From the NCBI GenBank assembly GCA_900548455.1, contig URKQ01000006.1, positions 62,001-126,000 on the forward strand: a stretch of 64,000 nucleotides of DNA. The letters run 5' to 3'. The translations under genes were made by a program, and so were the position numbers. How positions within the stretch are numbered: position 1 is the first letter of the stretch; the number at the start of each line of letters is the position of its first letter. This DNA comes from an uncultured Clostridium sp. (GTDB lineage: Bacteria; Bacillota; Clostridia; Clostridiales; Clostridiaceae). Of this stretch, positions 15,211 through 22,930 are shown piece after piece. The notes under the pieces were generated by a model. The model saw nothing but the letters and a program-made list of their open reading frames with translations, made no database searches and was not told where the DNA came from.

Positions 15211-16806
15211 CTATTCTTCTTTTCCTATATTAGATAGTACTAAACCTTTATTATGATCTAGAGCCCAACTAATTCCCCAATCATTTTGGAAAATTATTAA
15301 GTCCCTATCTTTAAAGTCGTTAACTATTTTAGCATCACTAGTTAAACTTAATTGTTCAGCTTTTCCTTCTAACGCTTCAATCCATCTTATACTTCTATAT
15401 GGAAGCATTTCCATTTTAATATCAACGTTGTATTCATTCTTTAATCTAAATTCTAGAACTTCAAACTGAAGTACACCTACAACTCCAACAATGATTTGCT
15501 CTGTTCCAATATGAAGCTCTTTAAATACTTGAATAGCTCCTTCTTGTGCTATTTGAGTAACACCTTTAATAAACTGCTTTCTCTTCATTGTATCAGTTGA
15601 CTTTACCCTTGCAAAATGTTCTGGAGCAAAAGTTGGTATACCTTCAAACTTAAACTTCTTATTAGGAGAGCAAAGTGTATCTCCTATACTAAATATACCT
15701 GGATCAAATACACCTATAATATCTCCACCATAAGCTTCTTCAACTATTTCTCTATCTTGAGCTAAAAATTGTTGAGGTTGAGCCAGTTTAATTTTATTGC
15801 CACCTTGAACATGATATACTTCCATTCCTTTTTCAAACTTACCAGAACAAATTCTCATAAAGGCAATCCTATCTCTATGAGCCTTATTCATATTTGCTTG
15901 TATCTTAAATACAAAGGCTGAGAAGTTTTCATCAGTTGATTCAATTAATCCTATATCTGAATTTCTACCTAATGGTGATGATGTAAGCTTTAAGAAATTT
16001 TCAAGGAAAGGCTCAACACCAAAGTTAGTTAATGCACTACCAAAAAATACAGGTGTAAGTTCACCAACCCTTACTTTTTCTTTATCAAATTCATCTCCTG
16101 CTATATCTAAAAGTTCAATGTCTTCAAGCAGCTTTTCATATAAACTGTCAGTTATAGCTTCTCTTGCAGCAACCTCATCATCAACATCAATAAGTATTTC
16201 TTCTACTTCTGATTGTCCATGGTTTCCAGCTTGGAATATTTGAATCTTTCTACTTTCTCTATCATATACACCTTTAAAGTGCATTCCTGTACCTATTGGC
16301 CAATTTATTGGAAAAGATTTAATTCCTAATTCATTTTCTATCTCTTCCATTAATTCAAAGGGGTCTCTTGTTTCTCTATCCATTTTATTTACAAATGTAA
16401 AGATAGGTATATCTCTCATACTACATACTTGGAATAGCTTTCTAGTCTGTTCCTCTACACCCTTAGCTCCATCAACTACCATAACAGCACTATCAGCAGC
16501 CATTAATGTTCTATAAGTATCTTCACTAAAATCCTGGTGTCCAGGAGTATCTAAAATATTAATACAGTACCCTTCATATCTAAATTGTAATACTGAAGAT
16601 GTTACTGATATTCCCCTCTTCTTCTCTATTTCCATCCAGTCAGAAACAGCATGTTTTGAAGTTTTTCTAGCCTTAACAGATCCTGCTAACCTTATAGCTC
16701 CTCCATATAATAGAAGCTTTTCAGTAAGTGTAGTTTTACCAGCATCCGGATGGGATATAATTGCAAAAGTTCTTCTTTGACTTATCTCATTTATATAATC
16801 ACTCAT
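15211..16806 (-). CDS. prfC: Peptide chain release factor 3
   Basis: This 531-residue translational GTPase removes RF1/RF2 from the ribosome after peptide release. The G1 motif is SHPDAGKTTLTEKLL near the N-terminus, G3 is LDTPGHQDF and G4 is VNKMDR. The FEGIPTFAPEHFARV and GVLQFEVLEFRLKNEYNVD stretches of domains II-III separate it from EF-G. The ATG at 16804-16806 is best, with AAGGAG eight nt before it; a GTG three codons upstream overlaps that site. It is flanked by terminators and appears monocistronic. Confidence 0.97.
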   Translation of the reverse strand: MSDYINEISQRRTFAIISHPDAGKTTLTEKLLLYGGAIRLAGSVKARKTSKHAVSDWMEIEKKRGISVTSSVLQFRYEGYCINILDTPGHQDFSEDTYRTLMAADSAVMVVDGAKGVEEQTRKLFQVCSMRDIPIFTFVNKMDRETRDPFELMEEIENELGIKSFPINWPIGTGMHFKGVYDRESRKIQIFQAGNHGQSEVEEILIDVDDEVAAREAITDSLYEKLLEDIELLDIAGDEFDKEKVRVGELTPVFFGSALTNFGVEPFLENFLKLTSSPLGRNSDIGLIESTDENFSAFVFKIQANMNKAHRDRIAFMRICSGKFEKGMEVYHVQGGNKIKLAQPQQFLAQDREIVEEAYGGDIIGVFDPGIFSIGDTLCSPNKKFKFEGIPTFAPEHFARVKSTDTMKRKQFIKGVTQIAQEGAIQVFKELHIGTEQIIVGVVGVLQFEVLEFRLKNEYNVDIKMEMLPYRSIRWIEALEGKAEQLSLTSDAKIVNDFKDRDLIIFQNDWGISWALDHNKGLVLSNIGKEE

Positions 16807-16902
16807 AGCATACACTCCTTGGTATAAAATCTTATAACTTATAAATTTATGATATTAATTTAAAATATCTACATATTTTTTTCATTCTTTCTCAAAAAAT
16901 TT

Positions 16903-16922
16903 GGAGTTTCAACAGAAACTCC
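16903..16922 (-). terminator. Terminator of the amidase-like gene
   Basis: An 8-bp stem GGAGTTTC-N4-GAAACTCC is followed on the minus strand by AAATTTTTTG. Confidence 0.75.
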
Positions 16923-17009
16923 ATCATTAATAGCACATCTTATATAATATCATATTATTCCATAAAAACACAAACATTATTAGATAAGTTTTAAATTCTT
17001 AATTTATAC

Positions 17010-17540
17010 TTATACAGCGTAATTGCTTAATAAGCCACTGTAAACAACTTGTCCAATATCTAAGCTATCGAAATCTTCCGGTTTGACAAGAGAAGTATCT
17101 TTATCAAACTCCACTATTTTACCCTCCTTAAGTACATGAGCTACAAATTGAGAACATACATAGTGATACTTTCTATTATATGGAATATGAAGCATTATGG
17201 CTATTATACCTAGTACACTATATTTATATTTAATTCCTTCTTTTTTAAAGTTATCTATTATATCTTTAACCATATCGTATTCTTCTTCAGTCACATCTAA
17301 TTCATATACTCTACATGTGGTATTTTTATATATTTTAAATATTCCTGAATCCTTATCCTCATGTACAAATCCAGCTGGTAATGGCAGTCTTAACGTTCTT
17401 CTTCCAAAACTATATAATTCCTTTAACTCCTTATCAAGAGCAATTGATGTATGATTATAATTATATCTAGTGTAAAATTTTATAGCTCTTGAAAAACATG
17501 TACCTGTTTGACTTAAAACTATATATATCTTTCTGTCCAT
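17010..17540 (-). CDS. YiiX-like permuted NlpC/P60 (papain-like) amidase
   Basis: This encodes 176 residues. A histidine in RYNYNHTSIAL near residue 30 and a cysteine in YHYVCSQFVAHVL near residue 129 are the catalytic pair in the circularly permuted NlpC/P60 superfamily, where the His comes before the Cys. No signal peptide is visible, so it is probably cytosolic, acting on an amide or lipid-linked substrate rather than on wall peptidoglycan. It is encoded divergently from a NadR-like kinase gene. I am confident of the fold and unsure of the substrate. Confidence 0.78.
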   Translation of the reverse strand: MDRKIYIVLSQTGTCFSRAIKFYTRYNYNHTSIALDKELKELYSFGRRTLRLPLPAGFVHEDKDSGIFKIYKNTTCRVYELDVTEEEYDMVKDIIDNFKKEGIKYKYSVLGIIAIMLHIPYNRKYHYVCSQFVAHVLKEGKIVEFDKDTSLVKPEDFDSLDIGQVVYSGLLSNYAV

Positions 17541-17854
17541 GGGTAACCCCCTTCATCTATATAACAAATCTTTTTTTGTAAAACGCTTTAATATTATACT
17601 ATAAATAAATTATACACCACAACTAAAAATAATATCTTAAAAAAATCTTACGAATTTCTAACTTAAAACATACTTTTTAAGATTTTGAGGAAAAATGTTC
17701 GTTTCATAGCTACTGGAAACCATTTAATATTGAAAAATATACTTCTACTTGATATAATAATAATTCGTGATATATAAGTCACTTTAAAACTAATTCACAT
17801 GTAATTAGTAATTTATATAAATATATCTATTAGATATGATGGAGGCTATGATTT
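17541..17854. other. Intergenic region between divergent genes
   Basis: These 314 nt of very AT-rich DNA hold the two divergent promoter regions. I see TTGATA-like and TATAAT-like fragments but no pair I would commit to. There is no credible small ORF with a ribosome binding site, no riboswitch and no strong palindrome. Confidence 0.5.
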
Positions 17855-18439
17855 ATGACTGTTAGAATAGCTATTTTAGGTGGACCCCGTTGTGGCAAAA
17901 CTACTCTTATGCAACAACTATATGTAGATATGAAAATTGCTGGATTAAACGTGGGATGTGCATCAGAATACAGTACAGAATATTTAAGAGAAAAAGGAAT
18001 GATTGAAACAATTTCTGAACAATATGGTATATATTTAGGTCAATTTAAGTTAGAATCTGAACTTGCTGCTTTTGATTATGCTCTTACAGATTACGCAACT
18101 TTTGTACCATATATATATGCTCGATTTATGTTAGGTACTAAACCTCGCACAACAAAAGAAATTGAAATACTTAAAGACCTATACGGTCTTGCAATTAAAG
18201 ATATTCAAAACTATGATCATATTTTTTATGTAGGTAGAGAATTTGGATATGAAAAAGATGGAGTTAGATGGCAAGATGAAGATATCGCTAAAGCAGTTGA
18301 CTCCGCTATTCTTTCTTTTCTAAAAACTGAAGCAATATCTTTCACTACTCTTACTGGTTCTACAAAAGAACGTGCAAAGCAAGTTTTAAATATATTAAAT
18401 ATCAAAACAGATGTGGTAGATTGCACAGAATCAAAATAA
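17855..18439 (+). CDS. NadR/AAA_28-like P-loop kinase
   Basis: This 194-residue cytosolic protein has the Walker A motif GGPRCGKTTLMQQL at residues 9-22. The following CASEYSTEYLRE resembles the substrate-site segment of NadR-type ribosylnicotinamide kinases and related AAA_28 proteins. A later EFGYEKDGVRWQDEDIAKAVD looks like the lid, and the C-terminal LTGSTKERAKQVLNIL resembles the end of deoxynucleoside-kinase-like folds. It probably phosphorylates a small molecule, perhaps a nucleoside; the substrate is not established. The start follows GGAGG at slightly long spacing. The gene ends in a very long palindromic terminator. Confidence 0.72.
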   Translation: MTVRIAILGGPRCGKTTLMQQLYVDMKIAGLNVGCASEYSTEYLREKGMIETISEQYGIYLGQFKLESELAAFDYALTDYATFVPYIYARFMLGTKPRTTKEIEILKDLYGLAIKDIQNYDHIFYVGREFGYEKDGVRWQDEDIAKAVDSAILSFLKTEAISFTTLTGSTKERAKQVLNILNIKTDVVDCTESK

Positions 18440-18485
18440 ATGAATTAAGCAAGACATTTTTAAAAATGTCTTGCTTAATTCATTT
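18438..18485. terminator. Bidirectional terminator, perfect 24-bp arms
   Basis: Positions 18438-18461 and 18462-18485 are exact reverse complements with no separating bases, giving a 48-nt perfect palindrome. It sits between the convergent kinase and trpS genes and begins at the kinase stop codon. A/T ends give tails in both directions. Confidence 0.88.
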
Positions 18486-18491
18486 TACTTA

Positions 18492-19493
18492 CTATACTTG
18501 TACAAACCCTATTTTCTTTTGTATTTTTCTTAAAGTCTTATTAGCTATATAACTAGCTTTTTGAGCTCCCTTTATATAAATTTCTTCAAGTTGCTTTTTA
18601 TCTGCTAACAATTCACTGACTCTACTTTGAATTGGTGCTAATTCATCAACAATAGCTTCAGCTACATCTTTTTTAAATTGAGCATAGCCTTGACCTTCAT
18701 ATTTTTTCTCTATTTCTTCCATTGTCATTCCTTTAATTGTGCTTAGTATAGTCATTAAATTTTTAACTCCAGGTTGATCATCTGAATATTTAACTTCTCC
18801 AATACTATCAGTTACTGCTCTTGATACCTTTTTTCTTATTACCTCTGGAGAATCTAGTATCAATATATATCCATTTGGGTTTTCTTCAGATTTAGACATC
18901 TTTTTAGTTGGATTTTGCAAATCCATAATTTTAGCTCCTGCTTTTCCTACATAAGCATCTGGAACCTTAAATGTAGGACTGTATGCTCTATTGAATCTTT
19001 CTGCAATATTTCTAGCAAGTTCTAGATGTTGAACTTGGTCAGAACCTACAGGTACTAAATCTGCTTGATATAATAAAACATCTGCTGCCATAAGAACAGG
19101 ATAATTAAATAATCCAGCACTTATGCTATCCCCTTCTTTATTTCTAGACTTATCTTTATATTGAGTCATTCTACCTAGTTCACCCATATAACTATTGCAT
19201 GTTAAAAGCCAAGAAGCCTCACAATGTGCGGGAACATGAGATTGAATAAACATTGTATTTTTATCTGGATCAATTCCAGCTGCTATATATATAGCTAATA
19301 CTTCCAAAGTCCTTTTTCTTAACTCTGCTGGTACTTGTTTAACAGTTATTGCATGTAAATCTGCAATAAAGAAATAACAGTCATATTCATTTTGAAGTTT
19401 AACCCAATTTTTAATCGCTCCTAAATAATTACCTAAAGTTAAATCCCCTGAAGGTTTTATTCCACTTAAAATTACCTTTTTCTTATCATCCAT
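18492..19493 (-). CDS. trpS: Tryptophanyl-tRNA synthetase
   Basis: Attaches tryptophan to tRNA-Trp. At 333 residues it has the normal length. The HIGH equivalent is SGDLTLGNYLGA near residue 15 and the second signature is KKMSKSEENPNG near residue 197. FFIADLHAIT and the DLVPVGSDQVQHLELARN substrate region are typical. The ATG at 19491-19493 follows AAAGGAGATATAAAA; a longer reading frame upstream runs into leader RNA and is not credible. It is controlled by a T-box. Confidence 0.97.
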   Translation of the reverse strand: MDDKKKVILSGIKPSGDLTLGNYLGAIKNWVKLQNEYDCYFFIADLHAITVKQVPAELRKRTLEVLAIYIAAGIDPDKNTMFIQSHVPAHCEASWLLTCNSYMGELGRMTQYKDKSRNKEGDSISAGLFNYPVLMAADVLLYQADLVPVGSDQVQHLELARNIAERFNRAYSPTFKVPDAYVGKAGAKIMDLQNPTKKMSKSEENPNGYILILDSPEVIRKKVSRAVTDSIGEVKYSDDQPGVKNLMTILSTIKGMTMEEIEKKYEGQGYAQFKKDVAEAIVDELAPIQSRVSELLADKKQLEEIYIKGAQKASYIANKTLRKIQKKIGFVQV

Positions 19494-19524
19494 TTTTATA
19501 TCTCCTTTCAAAACAAAAAATAAA

Positions 19525-19821
19525 ACCCTATGGATAAAATCCATAGGGCGTAATTAACACGCGGTGCCACCTAAATTGAAAATAAAATTTTCATCTTCTT
19601 CAGATACTAACATATCCTAGTTCTATAACGTGAACTTTCCGTGCTAAACTACTACGCTCTTCATTTAGCCTCTCAACGACCCATTCATATTAAACATAAT
19701 TATGATAATTCCACCAGCTATCACTCTCTTTAAATCTGTTTTTAATACTACTATTTCGCTTCAACAATTTGTTTATTAAATTATTTTATATAATTATAAG
19801 CCTAAACACTTTATAAGTCAA
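19525..19821 (-). promoter_or_regulatory. Promoter and T-box leader of trpS
   Basis: On the minus strand a strong promoter (TTGACT at 19816-19821, 17-nt spacer, TATAAT at 19793-19798) starts a leader. Its specifier codon TGG (19681-19683) encodes tryptophan, and the T-box AGGTGGCACCGCG lies at 19560-19572. It ends in a terminator with arms at 19525-19535 and 19539-19548. Uncharged tRNA-Trp should favour read-through into trpS. Confidence 0.94.
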
Positions 19822-19931
19822 CAAAGATTATCACACATATCCACATATTTCTAGTATGTATTTTACTATTTAGCATAAACTATTTTTACAGGCTAATAAA
19901 TAAATCATCGCAATCTTAGGAGGAATGAGAT

Positions 19932-20171
19932 ATGTCTTCAAATAATAATAATAATAATTCAAAACCCTATGGACCAAATGAAAGAGATTTTTTTGAAGCA
20001 AATGAAACCCCAGTTAAATCTTACTCTTTAACTGATTATGTTAACTTGCCAAACCATGTTATTGATCCAATTGTAGTAAATAATATTTCAAATGCAGAAT
20101 TTGATTACACCTTTAATGAAGACTCAGATCTTTTAGATAAAGATGATGAATCCTCAAATAAGTTGAAATAA
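19932..20171 (+). CDS. Small acidic protein with Asn tract, unknown function
   Basis: This encodes 79 residues with a clear AGGAGG ribosome binding site before the ATG. The N-terminus is a run of asparagines and serine coded largely by AAT repeats, followed by KPYGPNERDFFEAN. The C-terminal third is acidic (EDSDLLDKDDESS). There is no signal peptide, cysteine or membrane segment; it is probably largely disordered. It is followed by a terminator and stands alone. I do not recognise the family. Confidence 0.62.
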   Translation: MSSNNNNNNSKPYGPNERDFFEANETPVKSYSLTDYVNLPNHVIDPIVVNNISNAEFDYTFNEDSDLLDKDDESSNKLK

Positions 20172-20189
20172 AAACACTCCAAATTATCT

Positions 20190-20220
20190 AAAGCCATAAA
20201 GATTTTTTCTTTATGGCTTT
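20190..20220 (+). terminator. Terminator of the 79-residue gene
   Basis: Perfect 12-bp arms AAAGCCATAAAG and CTTTATGGCTTT are followed by T-rich DNA. Confidence 0.85.
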
Positions 20221-20484
20221 TACTTTTTATCTTCCTATTCACACTTTTAACTCTTTAAGCAACGGATAAAAATCTGTTCTTCTATGTATAATGTAATTAA
20301 AATGAATTATTTAAATATTAGTATAGTTTTTTATCCTGAACATATATATAATGTTTATATATATATTTATTGCAATAAGTCTTCTATATTTTATTGCCAA
20401 TTCATAATAGTACAAACTATAAATTTGTATTATTATAATAACTTATATAATTAAAGAATTTTACTATTTAAGGCGGTGAGACAT
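20221..20484. other. Intergenic region upstream of the CDF transporter gene
   Basis: Together with the terminator before it, this makes a gap of just over 300 nt. It is A/T-rich with TATATA runs. I see no ORF with a ribosome binding site and no recognisable riboswitch; it presumably holds the CDF promoter, which I cannot place with confidence. Confidence 0.5.
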
Positions 20485-21663
20485 TTGATTTCAAACTATC
20501 TAATAAAAAAATTTATCAGAAATCATGAAGATACAAAGGATAAAGATGTAAGAGAAAAATATGGTTATCTTGGTGGCATTGTTGGCATTTTTGTTAATAT
20601 TTTATTATTTGCAATAAAATTAACCGTAGGACTACTAGCAAATAGTATTGCTGTTATTGCAGATGCTGTGAATAACCTTTCAGATGTAGGTGCTTCTCTA
20701 GTGACTATTTTTGGTTTTAAGCTTTCAAGCAAACCTGCTGATGAAGAACACCCTTTTGGACATGGTAGAATCGAATATATATCAGGACTAATAGTGGCAT
20801 TTCTGGTTTTAATGGTAGGATTTGAATTTGTAAAAAGCTCCATAGATAAAATTAAAAATCCAACTCCAGTATCTTTTTCAGTAATAGCACTAATTTTACT
20901 TATTATTTCTATACTGTTTAAAGTTTGGTTAAGTAAGTTTTATAAAAACGTTGGATCAAAAATTAATTCATCTGCACTTAAAGCTTCATCCGTTGACTCA
21001 TTAAGTGATGTTATATCTTCATCAACAGTAGTTCTTTCTCTTATATTATCAAAATTCATATCTTTCCCTATTGACGGATATATGGGATTAATTGTTTCTT
21101 TTATTATCCTTTATGCAGGATTCAATCTAATTAAAGATACACTAAACCCACTGTTAGGAACTGCTCCTGATGAAGAACTAGTTGAAGAAATTCACAAGAT
21201 GCTTATTGCATATGAACATATTGATGGTACCCATGATTTAATGGTACACAACTATGGTCCTGGTAGAATTATAGCAACTATCCATGCTGAAATACCCCTA
21301 GATATATCTGTAGTAAAAGCCCATGAAATAGTTGATAAAGCAGAAAAAGAAATATCTGCAGCATTAGATATTAAATTATTAATTCATATGGACCCCGTTA
21401 CTACAAACGATGAAGAAATTTTAGCTGCTAAGGATGAAATTAATGAAGTTTTAGATAACTATCCATTTATTTTATCTTTCCATGACTTTAGAGTCGTAGG
21501 TGAAGGTGATTATAAAAATCTAATTTTTGACGTAGTTGTTAGCCGTGAATTTATTATTACAAGAGATTCTGAGTTAAAACTTCAAAAAGACATTAATAAA
21601 AAACTCAAAGAAATCTCTCCTAATCATAATGCTATAATTACAGTTGACGCCTATTATAATTAA
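20485..21663 (+). CDS. Cation diffusion facilitator family transporter
   Basis: This 392-residue inner-membrane metal/proton antiporter is of the CDF type. The metal-site signatures are the first-helix VIADAVNNLSD and the paired HPFGHGRIEYISG and SSVDSLSDV segments with Asp/His ligands. A cytoplasmic domain follows (HDLMVHNYGPGRIIATIHAEIP), and its length suggests an additional C-terminal copy of that domain. Likely substrates are Zn, Mn or Fe. I prefer the TTG at 20485-20487, with AAGGCGGTGAG at correct spacing; the upstream GTG lies inside that site. Confidence 0.92.
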   Translation: MISNYLIKKFIRNHEDTKDKDVREKYGYLGGIVGIFVNILLFAIKLTVGLLANSIAVIADAVNNLSDVGASLVTIFGFKLSSKPADEEHPFGHGRIEYISGLIVAFLVLMVGFEFVKSSIDKIKNPTPVSFSVIALILLIISILFKVWLSKFYKNVGSKINSSALKASSVDSLSDVISSSTVVLSLILSKFISFPIDGYMGLIVSFIILYAGFNLIKDTLNPLLGTAPDEELVEEIHKMLIAYEHIDGTHDLMVHNYGPGRIIATIHAEIPLDISVVKAHEIVDKAEKEISAALDIKLLIHMDPVTTNDEEILAAKDEINEVLDNYPFILSFHDFRVVGEGDYKNLIFDVVVSREFIITRDSELKLQKDINKKLKEISPNHNAIITVDAYYN

Positions 21664-21681
21664 TAATTCCATAGTTTGTTT

Positions 21682-21708
21682 AAGAATGAGTATTTTTTAC
21701 TCATTCTT
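21682..21708 (+). terminator. Terminator of the CDF gene
   Basis: Eleven-bp arms AAGAATGAGTA and TACTCATTCTT are followed by TTTATT. Confidence 0.82.
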
Positions 21709-21770
21709 TTTATTAACATTTTTTGTGTTTTGCAATACAATAATACTATAAATTATTTGGAGGTCTTACA

Positions 21771-22847
21771 ATGACTGGAACAGCTACGAATTATTTTCTA
21801 GGCGGTAATACTAGCAGAGGTTTCTTTTCTCATTTTAATTACATCATATCCCAAGAAAATGCAATAAAAATAATTGCACTTAAAGGCGGCCCTGGCACCG
21901 GAAAATCATCTCTAATGAAAAAAGTAGGCAAATACTATTTAGATAAAGGATGTGATGTGGAATTTCATCATTGCTCATCTGATGATAACTCCCTTGATGG
22001 AGTACTAATAAAACCACTAAATGTAGCTTTATTAGATGGTACTGCTCCCCATATTATTGATCCTGTAAATCCAGGTGCAGTTGATGATATAGTTAACATG
22101 GCAGTTTGTTTAAATGATAAAGTTTTAAGAGCAAATAAAGAATCAATACTTGACATAAACAATCAAATTGGAAAATCCTTCAAAAGAGCATATAGATATT
22201 TTGGTGCTGCTAAACATCTATATGAAGATTGGTATCTTTTTAATAAAGAAGCTTTAAACACATATGAACTAAACATTTTAAAAGAAAACTTAAAAAACGA
22301 AATACTTCCTAATTCACTTTCTGCCTTAGGAATGAAGCGACATTTATTCGCAACGGGATTTACTCCAAACGGTATAATAACCTATATAGATAATATAATA
22401 GAGCCACTTGATAACATATATATTCTGAAGGGTAACCCCGGCACCGGTAAAACAGAAGTATTAAATTATATTGCTGACGAAGCAACAAGAAGGGGCTTTG
22501 ATGTAGAAATTCTTCATACACCTCTTATTCCTGAAAATATAGAACACTTAATTATACCTGATTTAAGCTTAGCTATAGTTACTTCAAACAGAATCACTAA
22601 TAAAGATTTTGAAGGTACTCTATTTGATATGAATACATTATTAAACGAAGAAACCTTGAATCCAAATGAAGATAAAATCAAAGAATCTTCAGATCTTTTT
22701 TATGAGCTTCTAAACAAAGGTCTTAATTGCATAAATGAGTCAAAATCATTACATGATATTTTAGAGTCATACTATGTACCAAATATGAACTTTAAAAAAG
22801 CAGATGAAATCTTCTTAGAAATCATTACAAAGATAAACAACTTATAA
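21771..22847 (+). CDS. Double P-loop ATPase (PRK06851-type), unknown role
   Basis: This encodes 358 residues with two Walker A motifs: KGGPGTGKSSLMKK near residue 40 and KGNPGTGKTEVLNY near residue 224. The two halves look like an internal duplication of one P-loop domain. Each is followed by a His-containing segment (VEFHHCSSDDNSLDG; VEILHTPLIPENIEH) where a Walker B region would be. The architecture matches a clostridial/bacillar ATPase family with no known function. GGAGG precedes the ATG. It is a single gene with a terminator behind it. Confidence 0.8.
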   Translation: MTGTATNYFLGGNTSRGFFSHFNYIISQENAIKIIALKGGPGTGKSSLMKKVGKYYLDKGCDVEFHHCSSDDNSLDGVLIKPLNVALLDGTAPHIIDPVNPGAVDDIVNMAVCLNDKVLRANKESILDINNQIGKSFKRAYRYFGAAKHLYEDWYLFNKEALNTYELNILKENLKNEILPNSLSALGMKRHLFATGFTPNGIITYIDNIIEPLDNIYILKGNPGTGKTEVLNYIADEATRRGFDVEILHTPLIPENIEHLIIPDLSLAIVTSNRITNKDFEGTLFDMNTLLNEETLNPNEDKIKESSDLFYELLNKGLNCINESKSLHDILESYYVPNMNFKKADEIFLEIITKINNL

Positions 22848-22853
22848 CATTTA

Positions 22854-22898
22854 AAAAAAGAGTTATTGTTCACGTTATGCGTGACAACAACTCTTTTT
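22854..22898. terminator. Bidirectional terminator
   Basis: A long imperfect stem (AAAAAGAGTTATTGTTCACG with its near complement) has A and T tails on opposite sides. It lies between the double P-loop ATPase gene and helD. Confidence 0.82.
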
Positions 22899-22930
22899 CA
22901 TATAATTTATTTAAGGCTCTGTATGCTAAG

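Noticed and set aside
19932..20000. AAT-repeat tract as a microsatellite or mobile scar.
   Set aside because: It encodes the asparagine run of a small protein with a good ribosome binding site; there are no flanking repeats.
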